Assembly (NCBI GenBank): GCA_019359675.1
Contig: JAHHGX010000078.1
Coordinates: 62,001-126,000, forward strand
Length of the DNA stretch: 64,000 bases
DNA from: Calothrix sp. FI2-JRJ7
GTDB lineage: Bacteria; Cyanobacteriota; Cyanobacteriia; Cyanobacteriales; Nostocaceae
Direction: 5' to 3'
The translations under genes were made by a program, and so were the position numbers. Positions 8,883-18,753 of this stretch are shown piece by piece (positions within the stretch are counted from its first letter, which is position 1; each line of letters opens with the position of its first letter). Under the pieces are notes generated by a model, which worked only from the letters and a program-made list of their open reading frames with translations, was not told the origin of the DNA and did no database searches.

Positions 8883-9374
8883 TTACCTGTAATTAGTAAA
8901 TTGTAAAGCAACTGGGTAGTCTTCTTGCTTCAGTCGAGTTATGACAGCTTGTAAATCATCTTTATTTTTAGCGCTGACGCGAACAGCATCACCTTGAATT
9001 GATGCTTGTACCTTTTTAAACTCGTCACGAATTAACTTAGATATTTGCTTTGCTATTTCTTGACTTATACCTTTTTTAAGGGTTACTTCGTGACGAACGC
9101 GATTGCCTGAAGCTGATTCAATTTTGCCAAACTCAAAGATTTTCTGTGATAGATTACGCTTTGCAGCTTTTTCGCGCAGGATACCTTGTACCGTATCTAG
9201 AGTAAATTCGCTGTCGGTATTGATAGTGATATTTTCGTCACCTAATTCAACAGTCGTGTTAGTGTCTTTGAGGTCGTAGCGACTTTTAACATCTCGCACA
9301 ACTTGGTCTACAGCATTGACTAACTCTTGTCGGTCAAAATCGCTGACAATATCAAATGAATACGTTGAAGCCAT
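8883..9374 (-). CDS. YajQ family nucleotide-binding protein (UPF0234)
   Basis: This 163-residue cytosolic protein has the YajQ length and signatures throughout: [20 protein letters not shown] at the start, SRYDLKD, a GKIESASG-type loop, [18 protein letters not shown], and [16 protein letters not shown] at the end. Members bind cyclic di-GMP or nucleic acid; in Xanthomonas a homologue is a c-di-GMP effector. It starts at ATG 9374 and ends 2 bases from the convergent lptA-like gene. Confidence 0.92.
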   Translation of the reverse strand: MASTYSFDIVSDFDRQELVNAVDQVVRDVKSRYDLKDTNTTVELGDENITINTDSEFTLDTVQGILREKAAKRNLSQKIFEFGKIESASGNRVRHEVTLKKGISQEIAKQISKLIRDEFKKVQASIQGDAVRVSAKNKDDLQAVITRLKQEDYPVALQFTNYR

Positions 9375-9463
9375 AACAGTTTTGGTGTGAGAAATAGGTA
9401 TGCTTGGGTTAAAGTTGTAAAGGTATTTGAGCTAGGGATGCGAATGCCCCTAACTCTAATTTA

Positions 9464-9862
9464 CTAACCTTTAACTTGGATAAGACTCTGAACAAACAAA
9501 GTTAACGAACAGAGTCCACCCACAGCAAACATTAAGGAGCGTAAAATGGGTATATTCAGAATATAGAAAATAGAGTACAGCAATCGCGCGATGACAAAGG
9601 TAATTGCTGCGACTGCTGAAGTCTGTGAATTAACACCAGTTACATAAGCCATTAAAGCTGCTGCGGTAAACACCATAAACGTTTCAAACGAATTTTGGTG
9701 TGCCCAAGTTGCTCGTTGTGCGTAAGGCGGTAATTTATCAAACATTGCGCGAGGAGCAGCCATATCGTAACCTACGCTAAAACGACCATAGCTGACTACT
9801 AGAAATGGAGCGTAAATCAGCAAAAAGCTAGCAAAAATCGAGTATAAAAAAATGGCTGACAC
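9464..9862 (-). CDS. MAPEG family membrane protein
   Basis: A 132-residue protein with four predicted membrane helices. Between helices 1 and 2 lies the MAPEG-type segment RAMFDKLPPYAQRATWAHQN and in helix 2 FETFMVFTAAAL. The family includes microsomal glutathione transferases; most bacterial members are uncharacterised. The start is a GTG (9862). It probably has its own promoter, being about 90 bases upstream of yajQ on the same strand. Confidence 0.85.
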   Translation of the reverse strand: MSAIFLYSIFASFLLIYAPFLVVSYGRFSVGYDMAAPRAMFDKLPPYAQRATWAHQNSFETFMVFTAAALMAYVTGVNSQTSAVAAITFVIARLLYSIFYILNIPILRSLMFAVGGLCSLTLFVQSLIQVKG

Positions 9863-9999
9863 GGCTAACTGTAAATGTTAATTGTAATTTGTGATGCATG
9901 GACGAGTGAATCCAAAGCCCTCAGTCTAAAGTCTATAATCTAGAATCAATACTACTAACTCTTGACTGTTGACTTAATGACTGCCGACTTTCAGTAAAG

Positions 10000-10506
10000 T
10001 TAATCAAAGTAAAATAAAGTTACCACCTTCCTCTGTTCTTCAGCTTCTCTACATGTTTGTAACAGGGTGCGGCTATCGTGAAACGCAAAACAGATAAGCT
10101 GCTGGCAACGGGAGACTATCTCCTTATTGCACAGATAGCTAGCTTCTGCCAAGGCCAAACTATCATTAGTTGGATTTTCCACAAGATGCATTACCTGTTC
10201 AAGTTGTTGGCGCGATTCTATCGGCTGACGGTTTAGACTTTGTGGTAAAATTACCGTCAAAAAATTGGGGTCAGCACGCATTGCTCCCTTAATGGCGGCA
10301 GAATTGGTGCCGGTTGCACCCGAAGTGATAATGCGGTTGCCTGATAAAACCAAGGCATAAGTCATCATCTCTATCAGACTCTGATGCGTAATGGGGACGT
10401 GACGCGAACCCAGCAGTGCAATTCGTTTAGAACCTGTCTGCTGAATAGTCGCTAACTCTTGCGCTAGCGTATCGATATTATTAATAAGGTCTGTTGACTG
10501 GCTCAA
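10000..10506 (-). CDS. DprA/SMF-like DNA recombination-mediator protein A
   Basis: A single Rossmann-like domain of the DprA/LOG superfamily. Hallmarks are KRIALLGSRHVPITHQSL (phosphate-binding GSR), the GNRIITSGATGTNSAAIKG stretch and VILPQSLNRQP. Canonical DprA loads RecA on incoming single-stranded DNA; this short version lacks the DprA winged-helix end. The open frame extends to a TTG at 10584, but the extra N-terminal 26 residues look unlike the domain. I prefer a TTG at 10506 (LSQSTDLINN, as remembered for homologues). No nearby ATG exists, so the start is uncertain. No competence gene is adjacent. Confidence 0.75.
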   Translation of the reverse strand: MSQSTDLINNIDTLAQELATIQQTGSKRIALLGSRHVPITHQSLIEMMTYALVLSGNRIITSGATGTNSAAIKGAMRADPNFLTVILPQSLNRQPIESRQQLEQVMHLVENPTNDSLALAEASYLCNKEIVSRCQQLICFAFHDSRTLLQTCREAEEQRKVVTLFYFD

Positions 10507-10691
10507 AGACGGATGCTTCGCACTTCTTAAACAACCAAGATATTTTAGCAGAGATAGTGCCTTTACTCGCGCGCGCTTACTCAATACTTAAGATTCCTCA
10601 ACATTCGGAACTTCACCCAACTACTACCCTACGTAATTTTAGGCGCCCTATATTGCTTTACAATAACCTACAGTACCTAAGTATCAAATTC

Positions 10692-10733
10692 GTAGGTTGG
10701 GTGGAGCGCCTTCCGCGCAACCCAACAAAACCC
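10692..10733. repeat. Dispersed GTTGGGT/ACCCAAC hairpin repeat
   Basis: GTAGGTTGGGTGGAGCGC is followed by GCGCAACCCAAC, forming a small hairpin (GTTGGGT/ACCCAAC). This type is widespread between cyanobacterial genes. Only this copy was seen in the window. Confidence 0.55.
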
Positions 10734-10931
10734 CGACAATATTAGGCGCCTCACCATAAGTATATTTAAAACTTTAACCAAAATATTTAAGTTTAAATAT
10801 ATTTAACTATAAATCATTTGTAAAAATCTCTGCGGGAAATCGCCAGTTTTCCAACTCTACTGAAAACAGTGTCAATTTTACTTTAAAAACATGGAAATAC
10901 TAAAGATGCTACCCTACCATAAGCGGATATC

Positions 10932-11048
10932 CTACCATAAAGGAAAACTACCATAAAGGAAAACTACGTTTACGTTTACGGATAACGGGAAAACTACCAT
11001 AAAGGAAAACTACCATAAAGGAAAACTACGTTTACGTTTACGTTTAAG
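10932..11048. repeat. Nested tandem repeat (62-bp period)
   Basis: Two copies of the 16-mer CTACCATAAAGGAAAA (10932, 10948) are followed by a TTTACG-hexamer stretch. The whole unit then repeats 62 bases later (16-mers at 10994 and 11010, hexamers to about 11048). It lies in the roughly 580-base gap between the subtilase stop and the dprA-like gene. The rest of the gap holds only the GTTGGGT hairpin. Confidence 0.85.
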
Positions 11049-11089
11049 TTCACGACTCATGACATAGGTATAGTTATGGCATTAAGATT

Positions 11090-12850
11090 TTAATTTATTT
11101 TGTTTTTTAGGACTTCGGATGTGCCGATGTTAAGTAGACGTGCGCGTAGGTTATTTAAGTTATTAGATGGGTCTTGTTGTGTTTTGAAGCTTGCTACACC
11201 TGGTTTTGGTGTTTGCATGGTTTGAGTAAGTTGGTTGTAAAGTTGTGGGTCTGCGGCGAAGTGAAATGCTAGTTCTTTGCCTACTTCTTTTAATCGTTTG
11301 GGTAGTTCGCTTGGTGTTGTTTGTAATAATTGAGCTAAAGGTAATTTCAGCATTGTGTTATCGGGTGTTTCAAGAGAATCTTCTTCTGGCTGGTTATTTA
11401 CTAGCTGTTGCTCGAATAGATGGTTAAATGTATTTATGCCGTTATCTATTGGTGAGTGTTGTTGTAGTGCGAAGGCTGGCGCCATGAGTGATTGATTTTG
11501 ATTGTCTGGTAATGGGAAGTCTAGTACTTTTTCGGCATTTACAAGTCCTTCACCAAATTTATTGGGTTTCCAGGTTGGAAATTTTTCACAGCTATCGCGC
11601 AATATTTGATTAAATATGAAGGGTATTTTTTCGGCGCCGTATCGCTGAATAAGTTGGTCGCGTCCATGATACGAAAGCCATAATGCTGCTACACCCGCTA
11701 TAAATGGAGCAGAAAAAGAAGTACCATTACCTTGGTTAATGTCATATTCCAACCCGGTAGCGGTCTTGTTGGTTTTTGCATACCAAACACCAGCACCTGG
11801 CGCCGTTACATCTACTTGTCTTCCGCGCGATGAACCTACCCATACTTCGCGTTTTACATCACAACCTGTAACTGCAATTACTTCTTCGTAAGCAGCTGGC
11901 CAAACTACAAAGGGAACTGCTGTTCCAGATGCGGCAACAATAATTACACCTCGCTTTTGAGCATAAATTATTGCACTTCGCAAACGCTGACTAGGAAAAG
12001 CTGTGCCTAAACTAATTGAAATTACGTGAATACCGTTATCTGCTGCGTATTCAATTGCTTTGGAAATATTGACAATGCTGATTAGGACAACTGATAAAGA
12101 GACTCGTAAAGGAACTAATTTAGCACCAGGCGCCACACCCGTAATGCCTTTAGCGGTTGGGTAATTTGCTTGTTGAGCTTTAGTACTAATAATAACGCCA
12201 GCGGTTGATGTACCGTGACCAGGATTGTTGATTATTTCATTTGAAGATGTTTCAAGCTCGTCTTGTGGGTCTTTGTCTTGTTTGAGAAAGTCGAAGGCTT
12301 TATTTAGAAGTAGATTTGAGATAATTTCTGGATGCGGTGTATAACCTGTGTCGGGATGCCCAATAAGAATTCCGTCTCCTGGCAATTTATTGGGGTCAGG
12401 GAAAAAGCGTTGCCATGTTTCAAAGACGCGAAGTTGCTTTAAAGGCCAATCAACATCGCTGCTTTCATCGTTTATATTTTGTTGGTTTGGGTTCTCAAAT
12501 CCTGTAAGGCGCCGTCCTGTAGGTAAATCAATATCTTGATTGAAATTTTGTGTGGGGTCTATAGGCATAGCTACAGGAACGGCAAACAAGGGTTCTGCGT
12601 ACACAACTCCTGGTTGAGAGCGCAAATTATAAGCTTTGTCCCAAGCTTCTTTGGTGGATAAAGTGTTTGCATCACTCTTTGTAATTTCAAACTCAGTACC
12701 ATTATCACCAATTAGCTTAACTTCCCAATCTGAACCAAGTGCTTGGGTAATAATTTCCTGGCATTTATCTTGCTGCCCAGCCATGACCATTTGCAGGAAA
12801 AAGCCTTCAAATATAGGAGTATTATTAGAGTTACTTGGTTGTCCGTACAT
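11090..12850 (-). CDS. Subtilisin-like serine protease (S8)
   Basis: A protein of 586 aa from the ATG at 12850; a longer frame begins at a TTG. Residues about 1-95 look like an I9-type prodomain (VVYAEPLF at its end). The S8 domain has Asp167 in IGHPDTGY, His212 in GHGTSTAG and Ser378 in NGTSFSAPF, so the triad is present. The usual oxyanion-hole Asn (AAGN) reads AASGT, an unusual change. The C-terminal 140 residues are unrelated, Gln/Asn-rich. I see no signal peptide, so it may act inside the cell or leave by another route. No operon partner is evident. Confidence 0.85.
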   Translation of the reverse strand: MYGQPSNSNNTPIFEGFFLQMVMAGQQDKCQEIITQALGSDWEVKLIGDNGTEFEITKSDANTLSTKEAWDKAYNLRSQPGVVYAEPLFAVPVAMPIDPTQNFNQDIDLPTGRRLTGFENPNQQNINDESSDVDWPLKQLRVFETWQRFFPDPNKLPGDGILIGHPDTGYTPHPEIISNLLLNKAFDFLKQDKDPQDELETSSNEIINNPGHGTSTAGVIISTKAQQANYPTAKGITGVAPGAKLVPLRVSLSVVLISIVNISKAIEYAADNGIHVISISLGTAFPSQRLRSAIIYAQKRGVIIVAASGTAVPFVVWPAAYEEVIAVTGCDVKREVWVGSSRGRQVDVTAPGAGVWYAKTNKTATGLEYDINQGNGTSFSAPFIAGVAALWLSYHGRDQLIQRYGAEKIPFIFNQILRDSCEKFPTWKPNKFGEGLVNAEKVLDFPLPDNQNQSLMAPAFALQQHSPIDNGINTFNHLFEQQLVNNQPEEDSLETPDNTMLKLPLAQLLQTTPSELPKRLKEVGKELAFHFAADPQLYNQLTQTMQTPKPGVASFKTQQDPSNNLNNLRARLLNIGTSEVLKNKIN

Positions 12851-13060
12851 AAGCTTCAAAATTGAGGAGTTAGTACTTTATATATACACGCACAGGGCGA
12901 ACTGTTTACGGAAAATCTATCAAAAGAGGCATTTTCAAGGGAATCAGGTGCCGTGGTTTTGTGGCGCCAAAATATACTCCATACAATTTACTTTATTGAA
13001 CCAGACTTTCTTGACGCTTCAGTTCACCAATTAAAACTTGGCAACGCTTGCTAGTGGTGT

Positions 13061-13126
13061 ATGTCAAAAGTTTTGGTTCGTTGTAAGGTGGGCACTGCCC
13101 ACCCTACACCACAAAACTTTTGACAT
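13061..13126. repeat. Two-tier palindromic element
   Basis: The outer arms ATGTCAAAAGTTTTG and CAAAACTTTTGACAT enclose an inner hairpin, GGTGGGCACTGCCCACC. The element ends 7 bases before the cation exchanger stop and may serve as its terminator. The inner hairpin recurs at 52370-52389. Confidence 0.75.
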
Positions 13127-13132
13127 GGAGTA

Positions 13133-14233
13133 CTAGCTAATTGCTGGTACTGGATGGAAAAAGAAGGCGAATCCTAGGACTGTGTATGCTGCTAGTAGTA
13201 AAGTACCTTCTAACCAGTTTGATCTACCATCGGAACTGATTGTATTCGCGATTAGTACTGATACGGTTACGGCTACTAGTTCAAATGGATTAAAATCTAA
13301 GTCCATTGGTTGGCCGAGGAACTTACCTGCGATAACTAGTACAGGCGCCACGAAAAGAGCAATTTGCATACTCGAACCAACTGCTACCGATAGCGATAAG
13401 TCCATTTTATCTTTCATGGCTACCGTAACGGCTGTTGCGTGTTCAGCAGCGTTACCAACGATAGGTACTAATATTACCCCAGTAAATAATGCAGTTAAGC
13501 CAAGTTGTGATGTGGCAACTTCTAAAGAATCAACTAAAAGTTCTGACTCAACTGCTACGAACAAAGTACAAACTAGTAGTACACCCGTCCAGAGCCACAT
13601 ATTCGGCTTTCCGTGCGTAGCTTCTAATGCATCGGTTTCGGTTTCGGCTTCGGCGATACCTAGTTCATATAAATATGAGTGAGTTTTCATTGAAAATAAT
13701 AGAGTTAATACATATACAACTATCAATACTATTGCTACGGCAAATGAGAAATTTTGTAGTGTTTGCTCGCTAATTCCTTGCGATGTATAGTTCATAGCTG
13801 TTGGCAATAATATCGCGATTACAGCTAGGTTCATTGAGGCTGCATTTACACGCGCAACAATTGGCTGAAATTTTTGCTCTTTATAGCGTAACCCACCCAG
13901 TAACATCGCTAAACCCATAACCAGCAACAAGTTACCAATGATTGACCCTGTAATGCTGGCTTTAACTATATCGATTAAACCAGCATTGAGTGCCACTAGG
14001 GCGATAATTAGTTCTGTAGCATTACCGAAGGTGGCATTTAATAACCCACCAAGCACAGGACCAACAACAACGGCAATTTCTTCTGTAGCTACACCCATCC
14101 AAGCAGCCAAAGGCAATATGGCCAACCCAGCTGTAACAAAAACCGCCAACTCTCCCCACTCTAGATAATGTGCAGCTAGAGAAACAGGGATAAATAGTAA
14201 CAACACTAAAAATATTTTATTTTTGACTGACAT
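13133..14233 (-). CDS. cax: Calcium/proton exchanger (CaxA)
   Basis: A 366-residue membrane protein with about 11 hydrophobic helices in two homologous halves. Each half carries the cation-exchanger signature: GNATELIIALVAL (first) and GNAAEHATAVTVAMK (second), whose Glu residues bind Ca2+. A short acidic linker (AEAETETDALEATHGK) separates the halves. CaxA exports Ca2+ in exchange for protons and helps salt and pH tolerance. The ATG start is at 14233; no partner gene is nearby. Confidence 0.93.
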   Translation of the reverse strand: MSVKNKIFLVLLLFIPVSLAAHYLEWGELAVFVTAGLAILPLAAWMGVATEEIAVVVGPVLGGLLNATFGNATELIIALVALNAGLIDIVKASITGSIIGNLLLVMGLAMLLGGLRYKEQKFQPIVARVNAASMNLAVIAILLPTAMNYTSQGISEQTLQNFSFAVAIVLIVVYVLTLLFSMKTHSYLYELGIAEAETETDALEATHGKPNMWLWTGVLLVCTLFVAVESELLVDSLEVATSQLGLTALFTGVILVPIVGNAAEHATAVTVAMKDKMDLSLSVAVGSSMQIALFVAPVLVIAGKFLGQPMDLDFNPFELVAVTVSVLIANTISSDGRSNWLEGTLLLAAYTVLGFAFFFHPVPAIS

Positions 14234-14716
14234 TTTTCACCTTGGTTGATGGTTAATGGTGTAGAGACTACACTAAGCCTCTAGCATAGTCTTTTGCATG
14301 TGGGTAAATGGCTCCGAATTTTTACTGTTTTTTCTTTTTGTTTTCTTTTGTAAAGTTTAATTATGTTTTAATTCGCATTCATAATCATTTTTAGCAAAAA
14401 TTTAAATAAAATGCGAAAATTATATCTCAGTTATGCTGTTTAATAAATTAAGAGACTATTAAAATTCTTAGAAAATACAGGAAAATATCTTTAGTTGAAG
14501 GCTTTTCAAATTCCCATGATATATTGGCGCCTTCAAAAATCCCTCTCCAAGGTGATGTAGATTACCCACAAAAGTAGAAATACTATAGAACAATAAGGAT
14601 TTAACGTTGAATAGTTGTTACATGTACTGATTCTGTGGGAACGCAACTGTAGAGAATTTTATATCGACTGTCTAGTACAAAAGCGCAAGTTTATCAAAAC
14701 ACTGGAATAATATTGC
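14234..14716. other. Intergenic region, divergent promoters
   Basis: About 480 AT-rich bases between the divergent exchanger and GH57 genes. Apart from one weak inverted repeat (GTAGAGACTACAC, about 14259) I see no ORF, RNA gene or clear operator. Confidence 0.35.
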
Positions 14717-17317
14717 ATGACTTCTGCTGCTGAACTGCCAGCTAGCTCTGGCTCAATTTCGATGCCGCATTCGACTGATGTAAACCCATTATCTACTGCT
14801 ATGGGTGTTTATGTTGCAGTACACGGGCATTTTTACCAACCACCACGCGAAAACCCTTATTTGGATGCGATTGAGCGTCAAAGCGGCGCCGCGCCTTTTC
14901 ATGACTGGAATGAGCGGATTCATCACGAGTGTTATCGCCCGAATGCCTTTGCTAGAGTGCTTAACGACCGGGGCGAAGTCGTGGGGATCATTAATAATTA
15001 TGAGTATTTGAGTTTTAATATCGGCGCCACTTTGATGTCGTGGTTAGAAAAGCACGATGTTGAAGTCTATCAGCGCATTTTAGAAGCTGACAAGAAATCG
15101 AGTGTGCGGCTTAATGGTCATGGCAACGCCATAGCACAGGTTTACAATCACATCATCATGCCATTGGCAAACGAGCGTGATAAGTATACGCAGATTCGAT
15201 GGGGTAAAGCAGACTTCAAAGCCAGATTTGGACGTGATCCCGAAGGAATGTGGCTGGCTGAAGCTGCTGTAGATTATCCAACAATAGAAGCTTTGATTGC
15301 AGAGGGGATCAAATTTATAGTTCTGGCGCCATCACAAGCACAACGCTGTCGTTTAATTCCAACTCACGATAACCCAAACACAGAATGGCAAGAAGTCGGT
15401 GGAAGTCAGATTGATCCCACACGTCCATATCGGTGTTATTTAAAGGGGGAAAGGAAACAGGACTTTATAGATATCTTTTTCTATGATGGCCCGATTTCTC
15501 GTGATATGGGATTTAGTGATGTTGTTTATAATTCAAGTCATTTTGCTGGACGCATTGGTGCAGCAGTACGCGGGGATCATCGTTCTTCACAATTAATTTC
15601 GGTGGCAACTGATGGTGAAACCTTTGGACATCATAAAGGTGGAACTGAGAAGACACTCGCGTTTGCTTTTATTGGGGAATTTCCTCACCGTGGTTGGACG
15701 GTGACAAACTTTGCTCATTACCTAAGTTTAAGTCAGCCAACTTGGGAAGTTGAGTTAAAACCTATTACCGCTTGGAGTTGCGCTCACGGTGTTGATAGGT
15801 GGCAAGAAGATTGTGGTTGTGGTGGCGCCCCTGGATGGCATTTAAAATGGCGGCGCCCATTACGCGATGCTTTAAATTGGTTACGCGATGAGTTAATAAA
15901 AGTTTACGAAGATTATGGCCGGAAATTATTTACTGACCCTTGGTTAGCACGTGATGAGTACGTTGCAGTTATTGGCGACCGTAGTCAAGAAAATATTAAT
16001 CGTTTTTTGTCCCGTCACCAAAACCACAAGTTGACAAAAGAGGAACAAATTGATGCACTGCGTTTATTGGAAATGCAGCGTCATTCTTTATTGATGTTTA
16101 CAAGTTGTGGTTGGTTCTTTGAAGAACTTTCGCGTCCTGAAGGTACACAAATTCTTCGCTATGCTGCTCGTGCGTTAGAACTTGCTGGTGATGTCGCTGG
16201 AGTACAGCTTGAACATAAATTTGTCAAGCGTTTAAATGGGGCGCCTAGCAATATAGAATTATTTGGACATGGCGCCGAAGTTTATCGACAGCTTGTAGTT
16301 ACAGCACAAGTTAACTTTAGACAAGTTGCTGCCCAATACGCTATTAGCTCACTGTTTAACAAGCAGTCACAGTATCAAAAATCCAATTACCAAAAACACA
16401 TATATTGCTATACAGTCTCCGAACAAGACTTAGAGTTGCAACGTATGGGCGCCATGACTTTGGCTGTTGGACATTTGAATCTAGTATCAGAAATTACCTG
16501 GGAAAGCGAGCATTTAGAGTTTGCCGTTTTGCATCTGGGTGGATGGGATTTTCACTGTTGCATCCAACCATTTGAGGGAAGACGCGCTCACAGCAACTTG
16601 AAAGAAAAGTTGTTTAATGGTCTACAATCTGCCTCAGCCGCAAATACCATTTTGGTAATGACGCAGTTATTCGGCGATGGTGCATATAATTTACAAAATC
16701 TCTTTGCTGAAGAACGGCACCGAATTATGCGGTTATTAAGCCAAGAAACATTAAGCCGACTAGACCAACTTTACACACAAACGTATCGGGATAATTACGG
16801 TATTTTAATGGCATTCCATCGCGATGGTTTGCCGGCGCCGCAAGAATTGCAAGTAGCGGCAGATATTGCTTTAGGGCATCGCTGCATGACAATATTACGC
16901 GCATTAGAACAAGACATTTTAGAACGCGCGAATATTACAAACCATCTCGTAGAGCTAGAAGCAGCAGTCACCGAAGCTAAACACCTACGGTGTAGACTAA
17001 ATATCCCTGAAGGGAAAGTTTTGCTAGAACAAGTTATTCTCAGAAACCTTTGGCAGCTATTACATGATGCCTACGGCAACTTAGAAACAGATATTCAACA
17101 GTTCGAGCGTTTAGTTTGCGCTGCACATCAACTTAATATCGGTATATCTCTAGACAAAGCGCAGGAACTTTACTTCCACTACCTGCAAACCCATGTACTA
17201 CCCAAAGTAAAAGCAAGCATAGCAAACCACCAAGATTCAGCCCAATATCGACAAATACTTAAATTGGGTGAAAAGTTGAACGTTTGTGTAAGTCCCTGGC
17301 TAAATAAGCTGCCTTAA
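14717..17317 (+). CDS. Glycoside hydrolase family 57 with DUF3536
   Basis: An 866-residue cytosolic enzyme. The N-terminal GH57 (beta/alpha)7 barrel begins with VAVHGHFYQPPRENPYLD (His-rich substrate loop) and contains GMWLAEAAVD, where a catalytic Glu is expected, and ATDGETFGHH. A large C-terminal DUF3536 region follows (from about residue 480). GH57 enzymes act on alpha-glucans (amylase, branching or 4-alpha-glucanotransferase). For the DUF3536 subgroup the reaction is not established; a glycogen-related role is likely by family. It is a monocistronic gene with a strong terminator downstream. At least nine GGCGCC hexamers lie inside it. Confidence 0.88.
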   Translation: MTSAAELPASSGSISMPHSTDVNPLSTAMGVYVAVHGHFYQPPRENPYLDAIERQSGAAPFHDWNERIHHECYRPNAFARVLNDRGEVVGIINNYEYLSFNIGATLMSWLEKHDVEVYQRILEADKKSSVRLNGHGNAIAQVYNHIIMPLANERDKYTQIRWGKADFKARFGRDPEGMWLAEAAVDYPTIEALIAEGIKFIVLAPSQAQRCRLIPTHDNPNTEWQEVGGSQIDPTRPYRCYLKGERKQDFIDIFFYDGPISRDMGFSDVVYNSSHFAGRIGAAVRGDHRSSQLISVATDGETFGHHKGGTEKTLAFAFIGEFPHRGWTVTNFAHYLSLSQPTWEVELKPITAWSCAHGVDRWQEDCGCGGAPGWHLKWRRPLRDALNWLRDELIKVYEDYGRKLFTDPWLARDEYVAVIGDRSQENINRFLSRHQNHKLTKEEQIDALRLLEMQRHSLLMFTSCGWFFEELSRPEGTQILRYAARALELAGDVAGVQLEHKFVKRLNGAPSNIELFGHGAEVYRQLVVTAQVNFRQVAAQYAISSLFNKQSQYQKSNYQKHIYCYTVSEQDLELQRMGAMTLAVGHLNLVSEITWESEHLEFAVLHLGGWDFHCCIQPFEGRRAHSNLKEKLFNGLQSASAANTILVMTQLFGDGAYNLQNLFAEERHRIMRLLSQETLSRLDQLYTQTYRDNYGILMAFHRDGLPAPQELQVAADIALGHRCMTILRALEQDILERANITNHLVELEAAVTEAKHLRCRLNIPEGKVLLEQVILRNLWQLLHDAYGNLETDIQQFERLVCAAHQLNIGISLDKAQELYFHYLQTHVLPKVKASIANHQDSAQYRQILKLGEKLNVCVSPWLNKLP

Positions 17318-17360
17318 AAACTTAATCTTGTGGAGTGGGCATCCCGAACCGCCATTTACA

Positions 17361-17403
17361 AAAATAGCAGTTTGTACTATTACGTACAAACTGCTATTTT
17401 TGT
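17361..17403 (+). terminator. Rho-independent terminator of the GH57 gene
   Basis: A perfect 17-bp stem (17361-17377 with 17384-17400) with loop TATTAC is followed by TTGTTTT. Confidence 0.9.
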
Positions 17404-17545
17404 TTTATTTCCCTTTAAACAATGAATTTATGAAGAAAATAATTATTAGTTTTGTGTTAGTTTTGCATGATTTCTGGGAATTCTATGTACATATCCATGT
17501 AATTAAAGACACATACCACTTTGAATGGTGTGAGGAGTTCCTTAA

Positions 17546-18718
17546 ATGAATCGGAATAAAAAAATAAATACAACCGTGGTTTCGCTTAAGTATAGAAGTT
17601 TCATACGTAATATCAGTAGACTAATAGCACCTGGATTATTTTCAGCTGTTTTACTGAGTTCGACTGCTAGCTACGGTTTTATCGTGGAGGAAAAACCAGA
17701 AGTAGCAACTCTTGATAAAACTGAAGTAACTTTATCGCAAAATCAACTTCTTGAGAAGTTGCGCGCTCATCCACGCAGTAGAAACGCTGACAAACGAAAA
17801 GAACTCATTGTTAAGCAACCTATATCGTTATCTGAATTTAATCGAGATTTCAATAAAGTTTCTAACAAAGAAGACTCGAAACGCTATTCAAAGTTACTAA
17901 ATGCTCTGAAGCCATTTTCTCAGCAACAGCTAGCTCAAACAGATTCTTCGGGAACTGTTGGGGATACTTTTGGAGAACTTAATAAATCACGTCAAGACCT
18001 GCTAATAGAACCTATTGTCATTGAAACTAGAACGAGTCGCAGGGTTGCTCCTGCTTCGAGTGCTGGTACTCCAACAGGTTACGGCGCCAGTTCCAGACAA
18101 GCTTATATTGGTGGTGGGGTGAGATTTCCGTTTGATGGAGACCGCGATAGAGTCGATGGTTCGCTATCGTTTGGTTTTGGTGAAGGTGATGCCATTAAAT
18201 CACTAGGTGTTGAATTTAACTTTAATATCACCAGCGTTGGTGGTGGTAATTTTAATGATTTTGACTTTGGCGACAGTGGCGCAATAGGCTTTAAATTACA
18301 TAAATATTTTGGAAGAGGCACAGCTGCTGCATTTGGATGGTCTAACCCAATTCGCTGGGGAGATACTGTTGCTGCTAATGCGACAGTTTACGGAGTCGTT
18401 ACCCAAGCGTTTCCACTTATATCAAATCAACTACCTTTGACTGTTTCTGTTGGTGTAGGCAGCGGCGCCTTTCGTTCTAAGGGTGCAATTCTAAATAGGG
18501 AAAACACCCCTAACTTATTCGGAAGTGTTGGTTTACAAGTCACACCCGAAATTTCTTTAGTAAGCAGTTGGACTGGCAACCGCTTAAACGTTGGCGCCTC
18601 AGTAGTACCAATCAGAAAAATTCCTCTGGTAATTAATGCCATTTTCACAGATGTCACCGATAATTTGAATGAAGGTTCTGGCTTGACAATTGTCGCAGGC
18701 TCTGCATTTCAGTTTTAA
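17546..18718 (+). CDS. Exported beta-rich protein, possible outer-membrane barrel
   Basis: A 390-residue protein of unknown function. The N terminus is basic, then hydrophobic (LIAPGLFSAVLLSS), a signal peptide with cleavage near ASYG. Residues about 40-175 are charged and helical. Residues about 185-390 are Gly-rich alternating strands (YIGGGVRFPFDGDRDRVDGS, FGFGEGD) and the last residue is Phe (GSAFQF), as in many beta-barrel proteins. A strong ribosome-binding site (GAGGAG) precedes the ATG. The next gene, 35 bases on, also encodes an exported protein, so they are probably an operon pair. I recognise no named family. Confidence 0.65.
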   Translation: MNRNKKINTTVVSLKYRSFIRNISRLIAPGLFSAVLLSSTASYGFIVEEKPEVATLDKTEVTLSQNQLLEKLRAHPRSRNADKRKELIVKQPISLSEFNRDFNKVSNKEDSKRYSKLLNALKPFSQQQLAQTDSSGTVGDTFGELNKSRQDLLIEPIVIETRTSRRVAPASSAGTPTGYGASSRQAYIGGGVRFPFDGDRDRVDGSLSFGFGEGDAIKSLGVEFNFNITSVGGGNFNDFDFGDSGAIGFKLHKYFGRGTAAAFGWSNPIRWGDTVAANATVYGVVTQAFPLISNQLPLTVSVGVGSGAFRSKGAILNRENTPNLFGSVGLQVTPEISLVSSWTGNRLNVGASVVPIRKIPLVINAIFTDVTDNLNEGSGLTIVAGSAFQF

Positions 18719-18753
18719 AGCTTACTTATCTTACAAACAAAACAACAATAAAG

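Noticed and set aside
17328-17549. 73-codon ORF downstream of the GH57 gene
   Set aside because: It runs through a perfect 17-bp terminator stem and overlaps the next gene's start; no protein-like features.
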